NCBI RefSeq assembly: GCF_004336805.1
Contig: NZ_SJXM01000013.1
Span: 29,888-93,887 of the forward strand
Length of the DNA stretch: 64,000 bases
Direction: 5' to 3'
Source: Aeromicrobium sp. IC_218
GTDB taxonomy: Bacteria; Actinomycetota; Actinomycetes; Propionibacteriales; Nocardioidaceae
The notes beneath the pieces are model-generated. The model had not been told where the DNA came from, searched no databases, and saw only the letters and a list, made by a program, of their open reading frames with translations. Numbering within the stretch: position 1 is the stretch's first letter; each line of letters begins with the position of its first letter. Shown here piece by piece: positions 42,279 to 53,258 of the stretch. The position numbers were made by a program, and so were the translations under genes.

Positions 42279-43987
42279 CCATGACCGAGCACGTGGACGA
42301 CCAGCACGTCGTGGGCGTCGACTACGGCACCCTGTCCGGGCGCGCCGTGGTCGTGCGGGTCCGTGACGGCGCCGAGCTGGGCACCGCCGTCCACCCGTAC
42401 CCGCACGCCGTGCTCGAGGACGCGCTGCCGGCGCACCTGGCCGGACGCCCGCAGCGGCTCGCACCCGCCTGGGCGCTGCAGGTGCCCGAGGACTACCGCG
42501 AGGTGCTCCGCGTCGCGGTGCCCGCCGCCGTGGCCGCCGCCGGCATCGACCCCGCGAGCGTCGTCGGCATCGCGACCGACTTCACCGCGTGCACGATGGT
42601 GCCCACCCGCGCCGACGGCACGCCGCTCAACGAGGTCGAGGGCCTCGCCGACCGTCCGCACGCCTACGTGAAGCTCTGGAAGCACCACGCCGCGCAGGGC
42701 CAGGCCGACCGGATCAACGACCTGGCCCGCGAGCGGGGCGAGTCGTGGCTGCCGCGCTACGGGGGCCTCATCTCCTCGGAGTGGGAGCTGGCCAAGGGCC
42801 TGCAGCTGCTCGAGGAGGACCCCGACCTCTACGAGCGCATGGACCACTGGGTGGAGGCGGCGGACTGGATCGTGTGGCAGCTGAGCGGCACGTACGTGCG
42901 CAACGCGTGCACGGCCGGCTACAAGGGCAACCGCCAGGACGGCCGCTACCCGAGCGCGGAGTTCCTGGGCCGGCTGGCGCCGGGCTTCGACCGGTTCGTG
43001 GCCGACAAGCTCGACCACCCGATCGGCGAGCTCGGCGCGGTCGCCGGGAGGCTCACCGCGCAGGCGGCCGCCTGGACCGGGCTCCCCGAGGGCATCGCCG
43101 TGGCCGTCGGCAACGTCGACGCCCACGTCACCGCCCCCGCCGCGCAGGCGGTCGGGCCCGGGCAGATGGTGGCGATCATGGGGACGTCCACCTGCCACGT
43201 CATGAACGCGGAGGTGCTGCGCGAGGTCCCCGGGATGTGCGGCGTCGTCGACGGCGGCATCGTCTCGGGACTGTGGGGCTACGAGGCCGGCCAGAGCGGG
43301 GTGGGCGACATCTTCGCCTGGTTCACCCAGCACGCCGTGCCCCCCGCCTACGTCGACGCGGCCGCGGCGGCGGGCGAGTCCGTGCACGAGCACCTCACCC
43401 GGCTCGCGGCCGCGCAGGAGGTCGGCGAGCACGGTCTGGTCGCCCTCGACTGGCACTCGGGCAACCGCTCGGTGCTCGTCGACCACGAGCTGTCCGGCCT
43501 CGTGATGGGCCTGACCCTGGCCACCCGGGCTGAGGACGTCTACCGCGCCCTGCTCGAGGCGACCGCCTTCGGCACGCGGGTCATCGTCAACGCCTTCCGC
43601 GACAGCGGCGTCCCGGTCGAGGAGTTCATCGTCGCGGGCGGGCTGTCGCGCAACGAGCTGCTCATGCAGATCTACGCCGACGTCACCCGTCTGCCGATCT
43701 CGGTCATCGACTCCGCGCAGGGGCCCGCCCTCGGGTCGGCGATCCATGCCGCGGTCGCCGCCGGGGCCTACCCGGACGTGCCGACCGCGGCCAAGCAGAT
43801 GGGTCGGGTGCGGCGGCACGTCCACATGCCCGACGAGCGCCGCGCGGGCCACTACGACGCCCTCTTCGAGGAGTACCAGGCCCTGCACGACCACTTCGGT
43901 CGCGCGTCCGGGGCGATGCGCAGGCTCCAGCACGTCCGCCGCGAGGCCGTCGCCCGCCGGCGGGCGACCGAGACGGTGGGTGCGTGA
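42275..43987 (+). CDS. araB: ribulokinase
   Basis: A 570-residue FGGY kinase (AraB length 550-570) that phosphorylates L-ribulose at C5. It opens VVGVDYGTLSGRAVVVRV, the ATP/substrate phosphate 1 motif of AraB, has AVGNVDAHVTAPAAQ and GTSTCHVM in the middle, and a late FIVAGGLSRNELLMQIYADV for adenosine binding. The GTG at 42275 overlaps the regulator stop; an ATG two codons downstream is an alternative. The stop overlaps the araD GTG. Confidence 0.95.
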   Translation: MTMTEHVDDQHVVGVDYGTLSGRAVVVRVRDGAELGTAVHPYPHAVLEDALPAHLAGRPQRLAPAWALQVPEDYREVLRVAVPAAVAAAGIDPASVVGIATDFTACTMVPTRADGTPLNEVEGLADRPHAYVKLWKHHAAQGQADRINDLARERGESWLPRYGGLISSEWELAKGLQLLEEDPDLYERMDHWVEAADWIVWQLSGTYVRNACTAGYKGNRQDGRYPSAEFLGRLAPGFDRFVADKLDHPIGELGAVAGRLTAQAAAWTGLPEGIAVAVGNVDAHVTAPAAQAVGPGQMVAIMGTSTCHVMNAEVLREVPGMCGVVDGGIVSGLWGYEAGQSGVGDIFAWFTQHAVPPAYVDAAAAAGESVHEHLTRLAAAQEVGEHGLVALDWHSGNRSVLVDHELSGLVMGLTLATRAEDVYRALLEATAFGTRVIVNAFRDSGVPVEEFIVAGGLSRNELLMQIYADVTRLPISVIDSAQGPALGSAIHAAVAAGAYPDVPTAAKQMGRVRRHVHMPDERRAGHYDALFEEYQALHDHFGRASGAMRRLQHVRREAVARRRATETVGA

Positions 43988-44664
43988 TGACGGTCGTGGC
44001 CGACGTGCAGGAGGCCCTGCGAGGGTTGCGCCGCGAGGTGTGCGCGCTGCACGAGCAGCTCACCCGCTACCAGCTCGTGGTGTGGACCGCGGGGAACGTC
44101 TCGGCCCGCGTGCCCGGCCACGACCTGATGGTGATCAAGCCCAGCGGTGTCTCCTACGACGAGCTCACCGCCGAGAACATGGTGGTGTGCGACCTCGACG
44201 GACGGGTCGTGGAGGGCGACCACGCGCCCTCGTCCGACACCGAGGCCCAGGCCTACGTCTATCGCCACCTGCCGCACGTCGGCGGGGTCGTGCACACCCA
44301 CTCGACCTACGCCACCGCGTGGGCCGCCCGCGGGGAGCCCGTCCCGTGCGTGCTGACCATGGCCGCCGACGAGTTCGGCGGGGAGATCCCGGTCGGCCCG
44401 TTCGCGATCATCGGCGACGACTCGATCGGCCGCGGGATCGTGGAGACCCTGCGCGACAGCCGGTCGCCGGCGGTGCTCATGCGCAACCACGGCGTGTTCA
44501 CCATCGGGCCGACGGCGCGCGCGGCCGTGAAGGCGGCGGTCATGTGCGAGGACGTGGCCCGCACCGTCCACGTCGCCCGCCAGCTCGGCGAGCCGATCCC
44601 GGTCGAGCAGCACCACGTCGACGCCCTGTTCGAGCGCTACCAGCACGTGTACGGCCAGCGCTGA
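43984..44664 (+). CDS. araD: L-ribulose-5-phosphate 4-epimerase
   Basis: A 226-residue class II aldolase-fold enzyme that converts L-ribulose 5-phosphate into D-xylulose 5-phosphate for the pentose phosphate pathway. Substrate and metal motifs are VWTAGNVSARVPG, VIKPSGVSYDEL, DTEAQAYVYR, the zinc histidines in VVHTHSTYATAWA and the third in LMRNHGVFTIG. Start GTG 43984 (GTGA overlap with araB) or the ATG one codon later. Confidence 0.95.
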   Translation: MMTVVADVQEALRGLRREVCALHEQLTRYQLVVWTAGNVSARVPGHDLMVIKPSGVSYDELTAENMVVCDLDGRVVEGDHAPSSDTEAQAYVYRHLPHVGGVVHTHSTYATAWAARGEPVPCVLTMAADEFGGEIPVGPFAIIGDDSIGRGIVETLRDSRSPAVLMRNHGVFTIGPTARAAVKAAVMCEDVARTVHVARQLGEPIPVEQHHVDALFERYQHVYGQR

Positions 44665-44715
44665 GCCGTCCGGCCACCGCACACCCATCCGCCACGTCCT
44701 CACGGAGGAAGCCCC

Positions 44716-46227
44716 ATGACCACGACGCCCGCGACCACGCCCGAGGTGTGGTTCCTGACCGGCAGCCAGTCCCTCTACGGTCCGGAGACCCTCGACCAGG
44801 TGGCGTCCCAGTCACGGGCGATCGCCGACCGTCTCGCGGACGTCGACGGGCTGCCGGTCTCGGTGGTGTGGAAGCCGGTCCTGCTGGAGGCCGGCACGAT
44901 CCACCGTCGGATGCTCGAGGCCAACGCCGACCCGGCCTGCGTCGGCGTGATCGCGTGGATGCACACGTTCTCGCCGGCCAAGATGTGGATCGCCGGGCTC
45001 GAGGCGCTGCAGAAGCCGCTGCTCCACCTGCACACGCAGGCCGGGATGGCGCTGCCGTGGGCGACGATCGACATGGACTTCATGAACCTCAACCAGGCCG
45101 CGCACGGCGACCGCGAGTTCGGGTACGTCCAGTCCCGGCTGGGCGTCCCGCGCAAGACCGTCGCCGGCCACGTCGAGAACCCGGTGGTCGCCGAGCGCGT
45201 CGCCGGGTGGGCGCGGGCGGCCCTGGGTCGTGACGACCTGCGCCGGCTGCGGCTGGCGCGCTTCGGCGACAACATGCGCGGCGTCGCGGTGACCGAGGGC
45301 GACAAGGTGGAGGCCCAGCGCCGGTTCGGGGTGTCGGTGGACGCGTACGGCGTCAATGACCTGGTCGCCGTCGTCGACCAGGTCGCCGACGCCGACGTCG
45401 ACACGTTGGTCACCGAGTACGCCGATCGGTACGCGGTGGCCCCCGAGCTGCTGCCGGGCGCCGAGCGGCACGACTCGCTGCGGGTGGGCGCCCGGATCGA
45501 GCTGGGCCTGCGGACGTTCCTCACCGAGGGCGGGTTCGGGGCGTTCACGACGAACTTCGAGGACCTCGGCGGACTGCGTCAGCTGCCCGGTCTCGCGGTC
45601 CAGCGGCTCATGGCCGACGGCTACGGGTTCGGCGGCGAGGGCGACTGGAAGACGTCCCTGCTGCTGCGGGCGACCAAGACGATGGCCGCGGGGCTGCCCG
45701 GCGGGACGTCCTTCATGGAGGACTACACGTACCACCTGGTGCCCGGGGAGGAGAAGATCCTCGGCGCGCACATGCTCGAGGTGTGCCCGACGATCACCAC
45801 GCAGCGGGCGTCGCTGGAGGTCCACCCGCTGGCCATCGGCGGACGCGAGGACCCGGTGCGCCTGCGCTTCACCGCCGACCCGGGCCAGGCCGTCGTGGCC
45901 GGTCTGTCCGACCTCGGCGACCGGTTCCGCCTGACGGTCAACGAGATCGACGTCGTCGAGCCCGACGAGGACCTGCCGCGGCTGCCCGTGGCCTGCGCGG
46001 TCTGGCGCCCGCGGCCGTCGCTCGCGACCTCGGCCGAGTCGTGGCTCATGGCCGGCGCCCCGCACCACACGGTGCTGTCCCAGGCGGTGGGCGTGGAGGT
46101 GCTGGAGGACTTCGCCGAGATGACCGGGATCGAGATGGTGACGATCGACGCCGACACGACGCCGCGCTCGTTCCGGCGCGAGCTGCGCTGGAACGCCGCG
46201 TACCACCGCCTCGCCGAGGGCCTGTGA
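44716..46227 (+). CDS. araA: L-arabinose isomerase
   Basis: A 503-residue arabinose isomerase (family about 500), which converts L-arabinose to L-ribulose with a metal ion. Motifs: [17 protein letters not shown] at the start, [33 protein letters not shown], and the metal-binding [19 protein letters not shown] with EVCPTI. An independent Shine-Dalgarno (CACGGAGGAAG) precedes the ATG after a 51-bp gap, so it may be translated more strongly than araB and araD. The order B-D-A matches many actinobacterial operons. Confidence 0.97.
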   Translation: MTTTPATTPEVWFLTGSQSLYGPETLDQVASQSRAIADRLADVDGLPVSVVWKPVLLEAGTIHRRMLEANADPACVGVIAWMHTFSPAKMWIAGLEALQKPLLHLHTQAGMALPWATIDMDFMNLNQAAHGDREFGYVQSRLGVPRKTVAGHVENPVVAERVAGWARAALGRDDLRRLRLARFGDNMRGVAVTEGDKVEAQRRFGVSVDAYGVNDLVAVVDQVADADVDTLVTEYADRYAVAPELLPGAERHDSLRVGARIELGLRTFLTEGGFGAFTTNFEDLGGLRQLPGLAVQRLMADGYGFGGEGDWKTSLLLRATKTMAAGLPGGTSFMEDYTYHLVPGEEKILGAHMLEVCPTITTQRASLEVHPLAIGGREDPVRLRFTADPGQAVVAGLSDLGDRFRLTVNEIDVVEPDEDLPRLPVACAVWRPRPSLATSAESWLMAGAPHHTVLSQAVGVEVLEDFAEMTGIEMVTIDADTTPRSFRRELRWNAAYHRLAEGL

Positions 46228-47314
46228 GTCCGTCGGGCGACGCGCTCGTGCCCGGTTCCTCGTCGGACCGGGACCGTCGCTTCGGCGAGCTCGAGGACGG
46301 GCGGGAGGTCCGCCTGCTGGTCATCGGCACCGCTCCGGGTCCGGTGGTGGAGGTCCTGACCCTGGGCGCGACCGTCCACCGGCTGGAGGTGACGGGCGGG
46401 GACGGCGAGCGGCGCAACGTCGTGCTGGGCCACGCCGACGTCGCTGAGCGGAGGGCGAGCGGCGACTACGTCGGGGGGACCATCGGCCGGTACGCCAACC
46501 GCATCGCCGCCGGCCGCTTCCGGCTGGACGGCCAGGACGTCCAGGTCGGCACGCACGACCGGGGTAACAGCCTGCACGGCGGCCCCGACGGGTTCGACCG
46601 TCGTCCGTGGGAGGTGGTCGCGCACGAGCCGGACGCGGTCGAGCTGCGGACGGTCAGCCCCGACGGCGACCAGGGCTTCCCCGGCACCGTCACCGCCACC
46701 GTCCGCTACGCGGTCGAGGGCGACGTCGTGACGGTCGACATGACGGCGACGACCGACGCCCCGACGGTGGTGAACCTGACCAACCACGCCTACTTCAACC
46801 TGGCGGGGGAGGGGGCCGGCACGATCGACGACCATCTGCTGCAGGTGGACGCCGACGCCTACACCCCGGTGGACGCGACGGGCATCCCGCTCGGCGTGGT
46901 CGATTCGGTGGACGGCACGCCGTTCGACTTCCGTGCCCCTCGGCCGATCGGCCCGGCGGTCCGCACGGAGCACCCGCAGGTCGCCGACGCGCGCGGCATC
47001 GACCACAACCTCGTGCTGCGCGGGACGGGCCTGCGCCGGGCCGCCGTCCTGGAGCTCGAGCCCGTGGCGTCGCGGCTGGAGCTGTGGAGCGACCAGCCCG
47101 GCCTGCAGGTCTACACCGGCAACTTCCTCGACGGCTCCCGGCGCTCGACGAGCGGGGGCCGCTACCGCCAGGGCGACGGGATCGCACTCGAGCCGCAGCT
47201 CTTCCCGGACTCGCCCAACCGACCGGAGTGGCCGACGGCGGTGCTGAGGCCGGACGAGACGTACCGGCACCGACTGCAGTGGCGGTTCGGGCGCGCGTCC
47301 GTCGGGACCGTGGT

Positions 47315-47318
<4 letters not shown>
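46224..47318 (+). CDS. galM: aldose 1-epimerase
   Basis: A 364-residue mutarotase that interconverts sugar anomers, speeding entry of arabinose into AraA. Family motifs are [16 protein letters not shown], the catalytic His in [24 protein letters not shown] and the catalytic Glu in [13 protein letters not shown]. Its GTG overlaps the araA stop. The end shares the bases CTAG with the stop of the convergent aminotransferase gene. Last gene of the arabinose operon. Confidence 0.93.
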
Positions 47319-48466
<1,148 letters not shown>

Positions 48467-48473
48467 CGCTGTC

Positions 48474-48524
48474 ACTGTAGTCACGGCGGGAACCGATGTC
48501 CCGGCTCGTTCGTCTGCCTAGGAT
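48474..48524. promoter_or_regulatory. divergent leaderless promoters (aminotransferase / VKOR)
   Basis: Minus strand: TACAGT (48479-48474), 7 nt before the GTG at 48466. Plus strand: TAGGAT (48519-48524), 6 nt before the GTG at 48531. Confidence 0.5.
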
Positions 48525-48530
48525 GTGCCC

Positions 48531-49130
48531 GTGACGACCCTCGAGACCTCCGCCGACGAGCGCGAGGTCGTGCCTCCCGCCCGACCCCTCGCCCTCGCGT
48601 GGCTGCTGCTGGTCGGCGGTGCCATCGGGCTCGCCGCGTCCTTCACGCTGTCGCTGGAGAAGATCCGCCTGCTCGAGCAGAAGGACTACGTCCCCAGCTG
48701 CAACTTCAGCGTCGTCTTCAACTGCCTCAACATCATGAAGACCGACCAGGCGTCGCTGTTCGGGTTCCCCAACCCGTTCATCGGGCTCATGGGCTTCGCC
48801 GTCGTCATCACCCTCGGCGTCGTCCTGCTCGCGGGCGCCCGGCTCCCAGAGTGGGTCTGGGCCGGCCTGCAGGTCGGTGCCACGCTCGGCTTCGCCTTCG
48901 TCTGCTGGCTGCAGTACGAGAGCCTCTACGTCATCGGCTCGCTGTGCCCGTGGTGCATGGTCGTGTGGGCCGTGACCATCCCGATCTTCTGGTACGTCAC
49001 GCTGCGCAACCTCGGCACGTGGGCGCCGGGCAACCGGGTCGTGAGCTTCCTGCGCGACTGGCACGCCCTGCTGCTCGCGCTGTGGTTCATCGGCCTGGCG
49101 ACGCTGATCTTCTTCCGCTTCTTCGCGTGA
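48531..49130 (+). CDS. vitamin K epoxide reductase family (VKOR) membrane protein
   Basis: A 199-residue four- to five-helix VKOR homologue, which in actinobacteria reoxidises the disulfide-forming protein DsbA by passing electrons to quinone. All four cysteines are present: loop pair C57 and C65 (SCNFSVVFNC) and the CPWC active site (C139, C142), with the helix-capping serine in NPFIG-like loop nearby. No DsbA gene is adjacent. The GTG at 48531 is chosen from the 6-nt spacing to TAGGAT; another GTG lies 6 nt upstream. Confidence 0.9.
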   Translation: MTTLETSADEREVVPPARPLALAWLLLVGGAIGLAASFTLSLEKIRLLEQKDYVPSCNFSVVFNCLNIMKTDQASLFGFPNPFIGLMGFAVVITLGVVLLAGARLPEWVWAGLQVGATLGFAFVCWLQYESLYVIGSLCPWCMVVWAVTIPIFWYVTLRNLGTWAPGNRVVSFLRDWHALLLALWFIGLATLIFFRFFA

Positions 49131-49145
49131 GCCCCGCCTGAGCCC

Positions 49146-49172
49146 GTCGTCGGCCACACTGTGGCCGACGAC
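49146..49172 (+). terminator. hairpin between VKOR and MFS genes
   Basis: GTCGTCGGCCAC and GTGGCCGACGAC form a perfect 12-bp stem with a 3-nt loop. It lies 16 nt after the VKOR stop and immediately before the AAGGAG ribosome site of the MFS gene, so it may terminate VKOR transcripts or limit MFS expression. Confidence 0.75.
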
Positions 49173-49185
49173 AAGGAGCCAGGCC

Positions 49186-50406
49186 ATGAGCGACCCCATC
49201 CCCGCCGTGCTGCGCCCGACCCGGGTCGCGGTGTCGACCGGGTTCCTGCTGCAGGGCCTGGTCATCTCCTCGATCCTGACCCAGGCGCCCCGGCTCATCG
49301 ACAAGCACGACGTCGGTGACGGCACCTTCACCGCCGTGCTCGTGCTCGTGGCGGTGCTCTCGGGCGTCGGCAGCGTCCTGGCCGGACGCGTCGCCGAGCG
49401 GCGTACCAGCGCCACCGCCCTGCGCCGCGGCCTGTGGGGCATCGCGCTGGGTGCCGCCGTCATCGGCCTGGCTCCCACGACCCCGACGCTCCTGGTCGCC
49501 TTCGCGGTCTACGGCGTCGGGCTCGGCGCGGTCGACGCGAGCATGAACATGCAGGGCGTGCGCGTCCAGGCGCTCTACGGCCGCAGCCTGATCAACGGCA
49601 TGCACGGCCTGTGGAGCGTCGGCGGCATCCTCGGCGCCGGCTACGCGTCCCTGTGCGCGTGGCTCGACGTGCCGGTCGCGGTGTCGCTGCTGGTTGTCGC
49701 GCTGGTGGCGGTCGTCGCCTGCGAGCTCGTGCAGGCGCGCTTCGTCCCCGCCGTCGAGCAGGAGGTGGGCCTCGTGCCGGCGGACGGACCGCGCGTGCCG
49801 TGGCGTCCGGTGCTCATGCTCGGCCTCGTCGTGCTCGTCTTCTTCGCCTCCGACACCGGCATCCTCACCTGGTGCACGCGCTACCTCGAGGACGCGCTGG
49901 GGGCCAGCGACGAGCTCGCCCCGCTCGGCTACGGCGCGTACCAGGTCGGGGCGCTGATCTCGCGGCTCGGCGCGGACGTCGTGGTGCGCCGGACCGGCGC
50001 GGTGCGCGTGGTCGTCGGCGGCGTGGCGACCGGCCTGGTCGGCCTCGCCCTGGTCGTCGCCTCGGAGGTCGTGGCGCCCGCGGTCCTGGGCCTGTTCCTC
50101 ACCGGGCTGGGCCTGGCCGTCCTGGCGCCCCTGTCGTTCGCGGCGGTGGCCGGGGCGGTGCCGCCGGAGTCGGTGGACGTCGCGATCGCGCGGCTGAACC
50201 TGGCCAACTACGTGGGGGCGATCCTCGGCGGGGGGCTCATCGGCGCGGTGGCGGAGGGCTGGGACCTGCGCTGGGCGTTCGTCGTGCCCCTGCTGCTCGT
50301 CCCGCTGGTGCTCGTGGCCCTGCGAGACCTCGCGGCGGCCGACCCCGGACCTGGAAGACCGCGTCGCTCTTCTCGGGGGGTTAAAGAGCGACGCGGTCAG
50401 GGATGA
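49186..50406 (+). CDS. MFS transporter
   Basis: A 406-residue, 12-helix major facilitator (YbjJ/FucP-like core: ASMNMQGVRVQALYGRSLINGMHGLWSVGGILGAG spans helices 4-5, in pieces matching that group). The helix 2-3 loop is AGRVAERRTSATALRRG. Substrate unknown. The start ATG follows AAGGAG. The last dozen codons, an Arg/Gly-rich tail (about 388-406), are written through a 15-bp terminator stem, so this tail is probably a consequence of read-through into terminator sequence rather than a functional domain. Confidence 0.85.
   Translation: MSDPIPAVLRPTRVAVSTGFLLQGLVISSILTQAPRLIDKHDVGDGTFTAVLVLVAVLSGVGSVLAGRVAERRTSATALRRGLWGIALGAAVIGLAPTTPTLLVAFAVYGVGLGAVDASMNMQGVRVQALYGRSLINGMHGLWSVGGILGAGYASLCAWLDVPVAVSLLVVALVAVVACELVQARFVPAVEQEVGLVPADGPRVPWRPVLMLGLVVLVFFASDTGILTWCTRYLEDALGASDELAPLGYGAYQVGALISRLGADVVVRRTGAVRVVVGGVATGLVGLALVVASEVVAPAVLGLFLTGLGLAVLAPLSFAAVAGAVPPESVDVAIARLNLANYVGAILGGGLIGAVAEGWDLRWAFVVPLLLVPLVLVALRDLAAADPGPGRPRRSSRGVKERRGQG
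50357..50398 (+). terminator. terminator hairpin inside the 3' end of the MFS coding region
   Basis: GACCGCGTCGCTCTT (50357-50371) pairs perfectly with AAGAGCGACGCGGTC (50384-50398), loop 12 nt. The stop codon (50404-50406) comes after the stem, so translating ribosomes cover the hairpin. Confidence 0.8.
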
Positions 50407-50507
50407 ATCTACCGGTTCAACCACGTCCGGACCAGTGAACGGGAAAAAACCTTTCGGGACGCCCGGCGCCCGCGGTCGTCGGCGTCGGCCACGCCGCGGC
50501 GACGTCC

Positions 50508-50513
50508 TAGGCT
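50508..50513 (+). promoter_or_regulatory. leaderless -10 box of pyrE
   Basis: TAGGCT, 7 nt before the GTG at 50521. Confidence 0.5.
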
Positions 50514-50520
50514 GGCGTCC

Positions 50521-51174
50521 GTGACCGGCCTCCAGGACCACCAGCGCGCCTTCATCGACCTCGCCCTCTCCCAGGGCGTCCTGCGGTTCGGGGAGTTCAC
50601 CCTGAAGTCCGGGCGGACGTCCCCCTACTTCTTCAACGCCGGCCTGTTCAACACCGGCAGACGGCTGGCCGGGCTCGGCCGGCACTACGCCGCCACGATC
50701 GCGGGAAGCGACCTGGCCTACGACGTGCTGCTCGGCCCGGCGTACAAGGGCATCCCGATCGCGTCCGCGACCGCCGTGCAGCTGGCCGAGCACCACGACG
50801 TGGACGTGCCGTGGTGCTTCAACCGCAAGGAGGCCAAGCAGCACGGCGAGGGCGGCACCATCGTCGGCGCGCCGCTCGAGGGACGCGTGCTGGTCGTCGA
50901 CGACGTCATCACCGCCGGCACGGCCATCCGGGAGGTCGCGGCGATCGTCGAGCAGGCGGGTGCCGAGCTGGCCGGCATCGTGGTCGCGGTCGACCGGCAG
51001 GAGCGGGGCACCGGCGACCTGTCGGCCATCCAGGAGGTCGAGCGCGACTTCGGCGTGCCCGTGCTGCCCATCGTGACCCTGGCCGACGTGGTGACGTACC
51101 TGCGCGAGACCGGCCTGCACGCCGAGCACCTCGACGCGATCGAGACGTACCGGCAGACCTACGGCGTGGTGTGA
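50521..51174 (+). CDS. pyrE: orotate phosphoribosyltransferase
   Basis: A 217-residue OPRTase: orotate plus PRPP gives OMP in pyrimidine synthesis. It has [19 protein letters not shown] at the N-terminus, [12 protein letters not shown], the flexible loop around [13 protein letters not shown] and the PRPP motif [16 protein letters not shown]. The GTG start is leaderless. Its TGA overlaps the GTG of the next gene, as pyrE and a SpoU methyltransferase are adjacent in many actinobacteria. Confidence 0.96.
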   Translation: MTGLQDHQRAFIDLALSQGVLRFGEFTLKSGRTSPYFFNAGLFNTGRRLAGLGRHYAATIAGSDLAYDVLLGPAYKGIPIASATAVQLAEHHDVDVPWCFNRKEAKQHGEGGTIVGAPLEGRVLVVDDVITAGTAIREVAAIVEQAGAELAGIVVAVDRQERGTGDLSAIQEVERDFGVPVLPIVTLADVVTYLRETGLHAEHLDAIETYRQTYGVV

Positions 51175-51824
51175 GCAGGCCGGAGGAGTCGACCGAACCG
51201 GACGAGCCGTACGAGGCGCCGGCGGAGGTCGGCGTCGGGCCGTGGCCGGGGGAGTGGCCGGACGACCCGCGGTACGACCCCGAGCTGCTCGAGCACGGCG
51301 ACCGGCGCAACGTCGTCGACCGCTACCGCTACTGGACGGTCGAGGCGATCCGCGCCGACCTGGACACCCGGCGGCACCCGCTGCACGTGGCCATCGAGAA
51401 CTGGCAGCACGACCTGAACATCGGCTCGGTCGTCCGCACGGCGAACGCGTTCAACGTCGCGGCCGTGCACGTCGTGGGCAAGCGGCGCTGGAACCGTCGC
51501 GGCGCGATGGTCACCGACCGCTACCTCCACGTCCAGCACCACCCGGACGTCGACGACCTCGTGGCGTGGGCGCGGGCGGAGGGACTCCCGCTGCTGGGCG
51601 TCGACAACACCGACGGCTCGGTGCCGCTGGAGACGGCCGAGCTGCCCCGCGCCTGCGTGCTCGTGCTCGGGCAGGAGGGCCCGGGACTCACCGAGGCCGC
51701 GCGCGAGGCCTGCGGGACGACGCTGGCGATCGCGCAGTTCGGTTCCACCCGCTCGATCAACGCCGGCGCGGCCGCCGCGGTCGCGATGCACGCGTGGGTC
51801 CGGCAGCACGCCGGGCGCGACTAG
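51171..51824 (+). CDS. SpoU/TrmH-family RNA 2'-O-methyltransferase
   Basis: A 217-residue SPOUT enzyme. After an acidic N-terminus (about 1-45) come motif 1 [21 protein letters not shown] (in part), motif 2 [16 protein letters not shown] and motif 3 [15 protein letters not shown], which together tie the trefoil knot and bind S-adenosylmethionine. The target is tRNA or rRNA ribose. Its TAG stop forms the first three bases of the promoter hexamer TAGGGT of the next gene. Confidence 0.9.
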   Translation: MSRPEESTEPDEPYEAPAEVGVGPWPGEWPDDPRYDPELLEHGDRRNVVDRYRYWTVEAIRADLDTRRHPLHVAIENWQHDLNIGSVVRTANAFNVAAVHVVGKRRWNRRGAMVTDRYLHVQHHPDVDDLVAWARAEGLPLLGVDNTDGSVPLETAELPRACVLVLGQEGPGLTEAAREACGTTLAIAQFGSTRSINAGAAAAVAMHAWVRQHAGRD

Positions 51825-51827
51825 GGT
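51822..51827 (+). promoter_or_regulatory. leaderless -10 box overlapping a stop codon
   Basis: TAGGGT begins with the TAG stop of the SpoU gene and ends 7 nt before the ATG at 51835. Confidence 0.5.
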
Positions 51828-51834
51828 CGGACGC

Positions 51835-53217
51835 ATGGACCGTCTGCTCGTGATCGGCGGTGACGCGGCGGGCATGACGGCGGCGTCCACCGCGAAGCGC
51901 CTGGCCGGCGACGCCCTCGAGGTCGTCGTGCTCGAGCGGGGCGACTGGACGTCGTACTCGGCCTGCGGCATCCCGTACTGGATCGCCGGGGACGTGAAGG
52001 ACCACCACGACCTGGTCGCCCGCACGCCCGCCGAGCACCGCGCCCGAGGCATCGACGTGCGCACCCGCACGACCGCCGTCGCCGTCGACCTCGACGCGCG
52101 CACCGTGACCGCGCGGGACGAGCACGGTGCCGAGACGGTGCTGGACTTCGACCACCTGCTCGTGGCGACGGGCGCGCAGCCCGTCCGCCCGCCGCTGCCC
52201 GGCATCGACGCCGAGGGCGTGCTGGGCGTGCAGACGCTCGACGACGGGCTGAAGGTGCTGGCCGAGCTGGAGCGCGACCCGAACCACGTCGTCGTCGTGG
52301 GCAGCGGCTACGTCGGCCTCGAGATGGCCGAGGCCTGCCTGCGGCACGGCTCGCGGGTCACGGTGCTCGAGCGCAGCGCCGAGCCGCTGGGCCTGCTCGA
52401 CCCCGACCTCGGCGAGCAGGTGGCGTCGGCGGTCCGCGGGCTCGGCATCGAGCTCGTCGCCGGCACGACGGTCACCGGGTTCCGCACCGGCCCGGACGGC
52501 CGTGTCACCGGGGTCGAGACCGATGCCGGTGTCCACGACGCCGACCTGGTCGTGCTGGGCCTCGGCGTCACCGCCCGCAGCGAGCTCGTGGCGGACGCCG
52601 TCGAGGTCGGCGCGAAGGGCGGCATCGTCGTCGACGAGCACCAGGCCGTGCCGGGACGCCCCGGCGTCTGGGCCGCCGGCGACTGCGTCGTGACCCGGCA
52701 CCGGCTCACCGGCGAGCTGGTCCACGTCCCGCTCGGCACCCACGCGAACAAGCAGGGCCTGGTCGCCGGACGCGCGATCGCGGCGGCGGTCATGGACGAC
52801 GCGTCGCTGCGCGGCGAGCCGTTCCCCGGCGTCATCGGCACCGCGATCACCAAGGTCTGCGACCTGGAGATCGCGGTCACCGGGCTCAGCGAGTCCGCCG
52901 CCCGTGAGGCGGGCTACGACCCGCTGGTCGCGACGATCGAGTCCACGACGTCCGCGGGCTACTTCCCCGGCGCCGAGCAGCTCACGCTGCGCCTGGTCGT
53001 CGACCGCAGCAGCCGGCTGCCGGTCGGCGCGCAGCTCGTCGGACGCCAGGGAGCGGGCTGGCGCATCGACACGCTGGCGATGGCGCTGTGGACGTCCACG
53101 ACGGTCGACGACCTGGCGATGACCGACCTCGCGTACGCCCCGCCGTTCTCGTCGGTGTGGGACCCGGTGCAGGTCGCCGCCCGCGTCGCGGCGCGGCGCC
53201 TCGGCACTATGGTGTGA
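51835..53217 (+). CDS. FAD-dependent pyridine nucleotide-disulfide oxidoreductase, CoA-disulfide reductase-like
   Basis: A 460-residue flavoprotein: FAD-binding GGDAAGMTAAS at the N-terminus, a single redox cysteine C44 in SYSACGIPYW, NAD(P)H fold VVVVGSGYVGLEMAE (about 155), second FAD motif VWAAGDCV and a C-terminal dimerisation domain. One conserved cysteine rather than CxxxxC is the mark of CoA-disulfide reductases and NADH oxidases. Actinobacteria use mycothiol, so the real disulfide partner is uncertain. Leaderless ATG. Confidence 0.88.
   Translation: MDRLLVIGGDAAGMTAASTAKRLAGDALEVVVLERGDWTSYSACGIPYWIAGDVKDHHDLVARTPAEHRARGIDVRTRTTAVAVDLDARTVTARDEHGAETVLDFDHLLVATGAQPVRPPLPGIDAEGVLGVQTLDDGLKVLAELERDPNHVVVVGSGYVGLEMAEACLRHGSRVTVLERSAEPLGLLDPDLGEQVASAVRGLGIELVAGTTVTGFRTGPDGRVTGVETDAGVHDADLVVLGLGVTARSELVADAVEVGAKGGIVVDEHQAVPGRPGVWAAGDCVVTRHRLTGELVHVPLGTHANKQGLVAGRAIAAAVMDDASLRGEPFPGVIGTAITKVCDLEIAVTGLSESAAREAGYDPLVATIESTTSAGYFPGAEQLTLRLVVDRSSRLPVGAQLVGRQGAGWRIDTLAMALWTSTTVDDLAMTDLAYAPPFSSVWDPVQVAARVAARRLGTMV
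53208..53213 (+). promoter_or_regulatory. -10 box of fba
   Basis: TATGGT lies at the very end of the flavoprotein gene, 45 nt before the fba ATG; the short leader contains the ribosome site AGAGGAG. Confidence 0.5.
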
Positions 53218-53258
53218 TCGACGCAACCCGCCGAGCGAAACCGCACAGAGGAGCCCTC

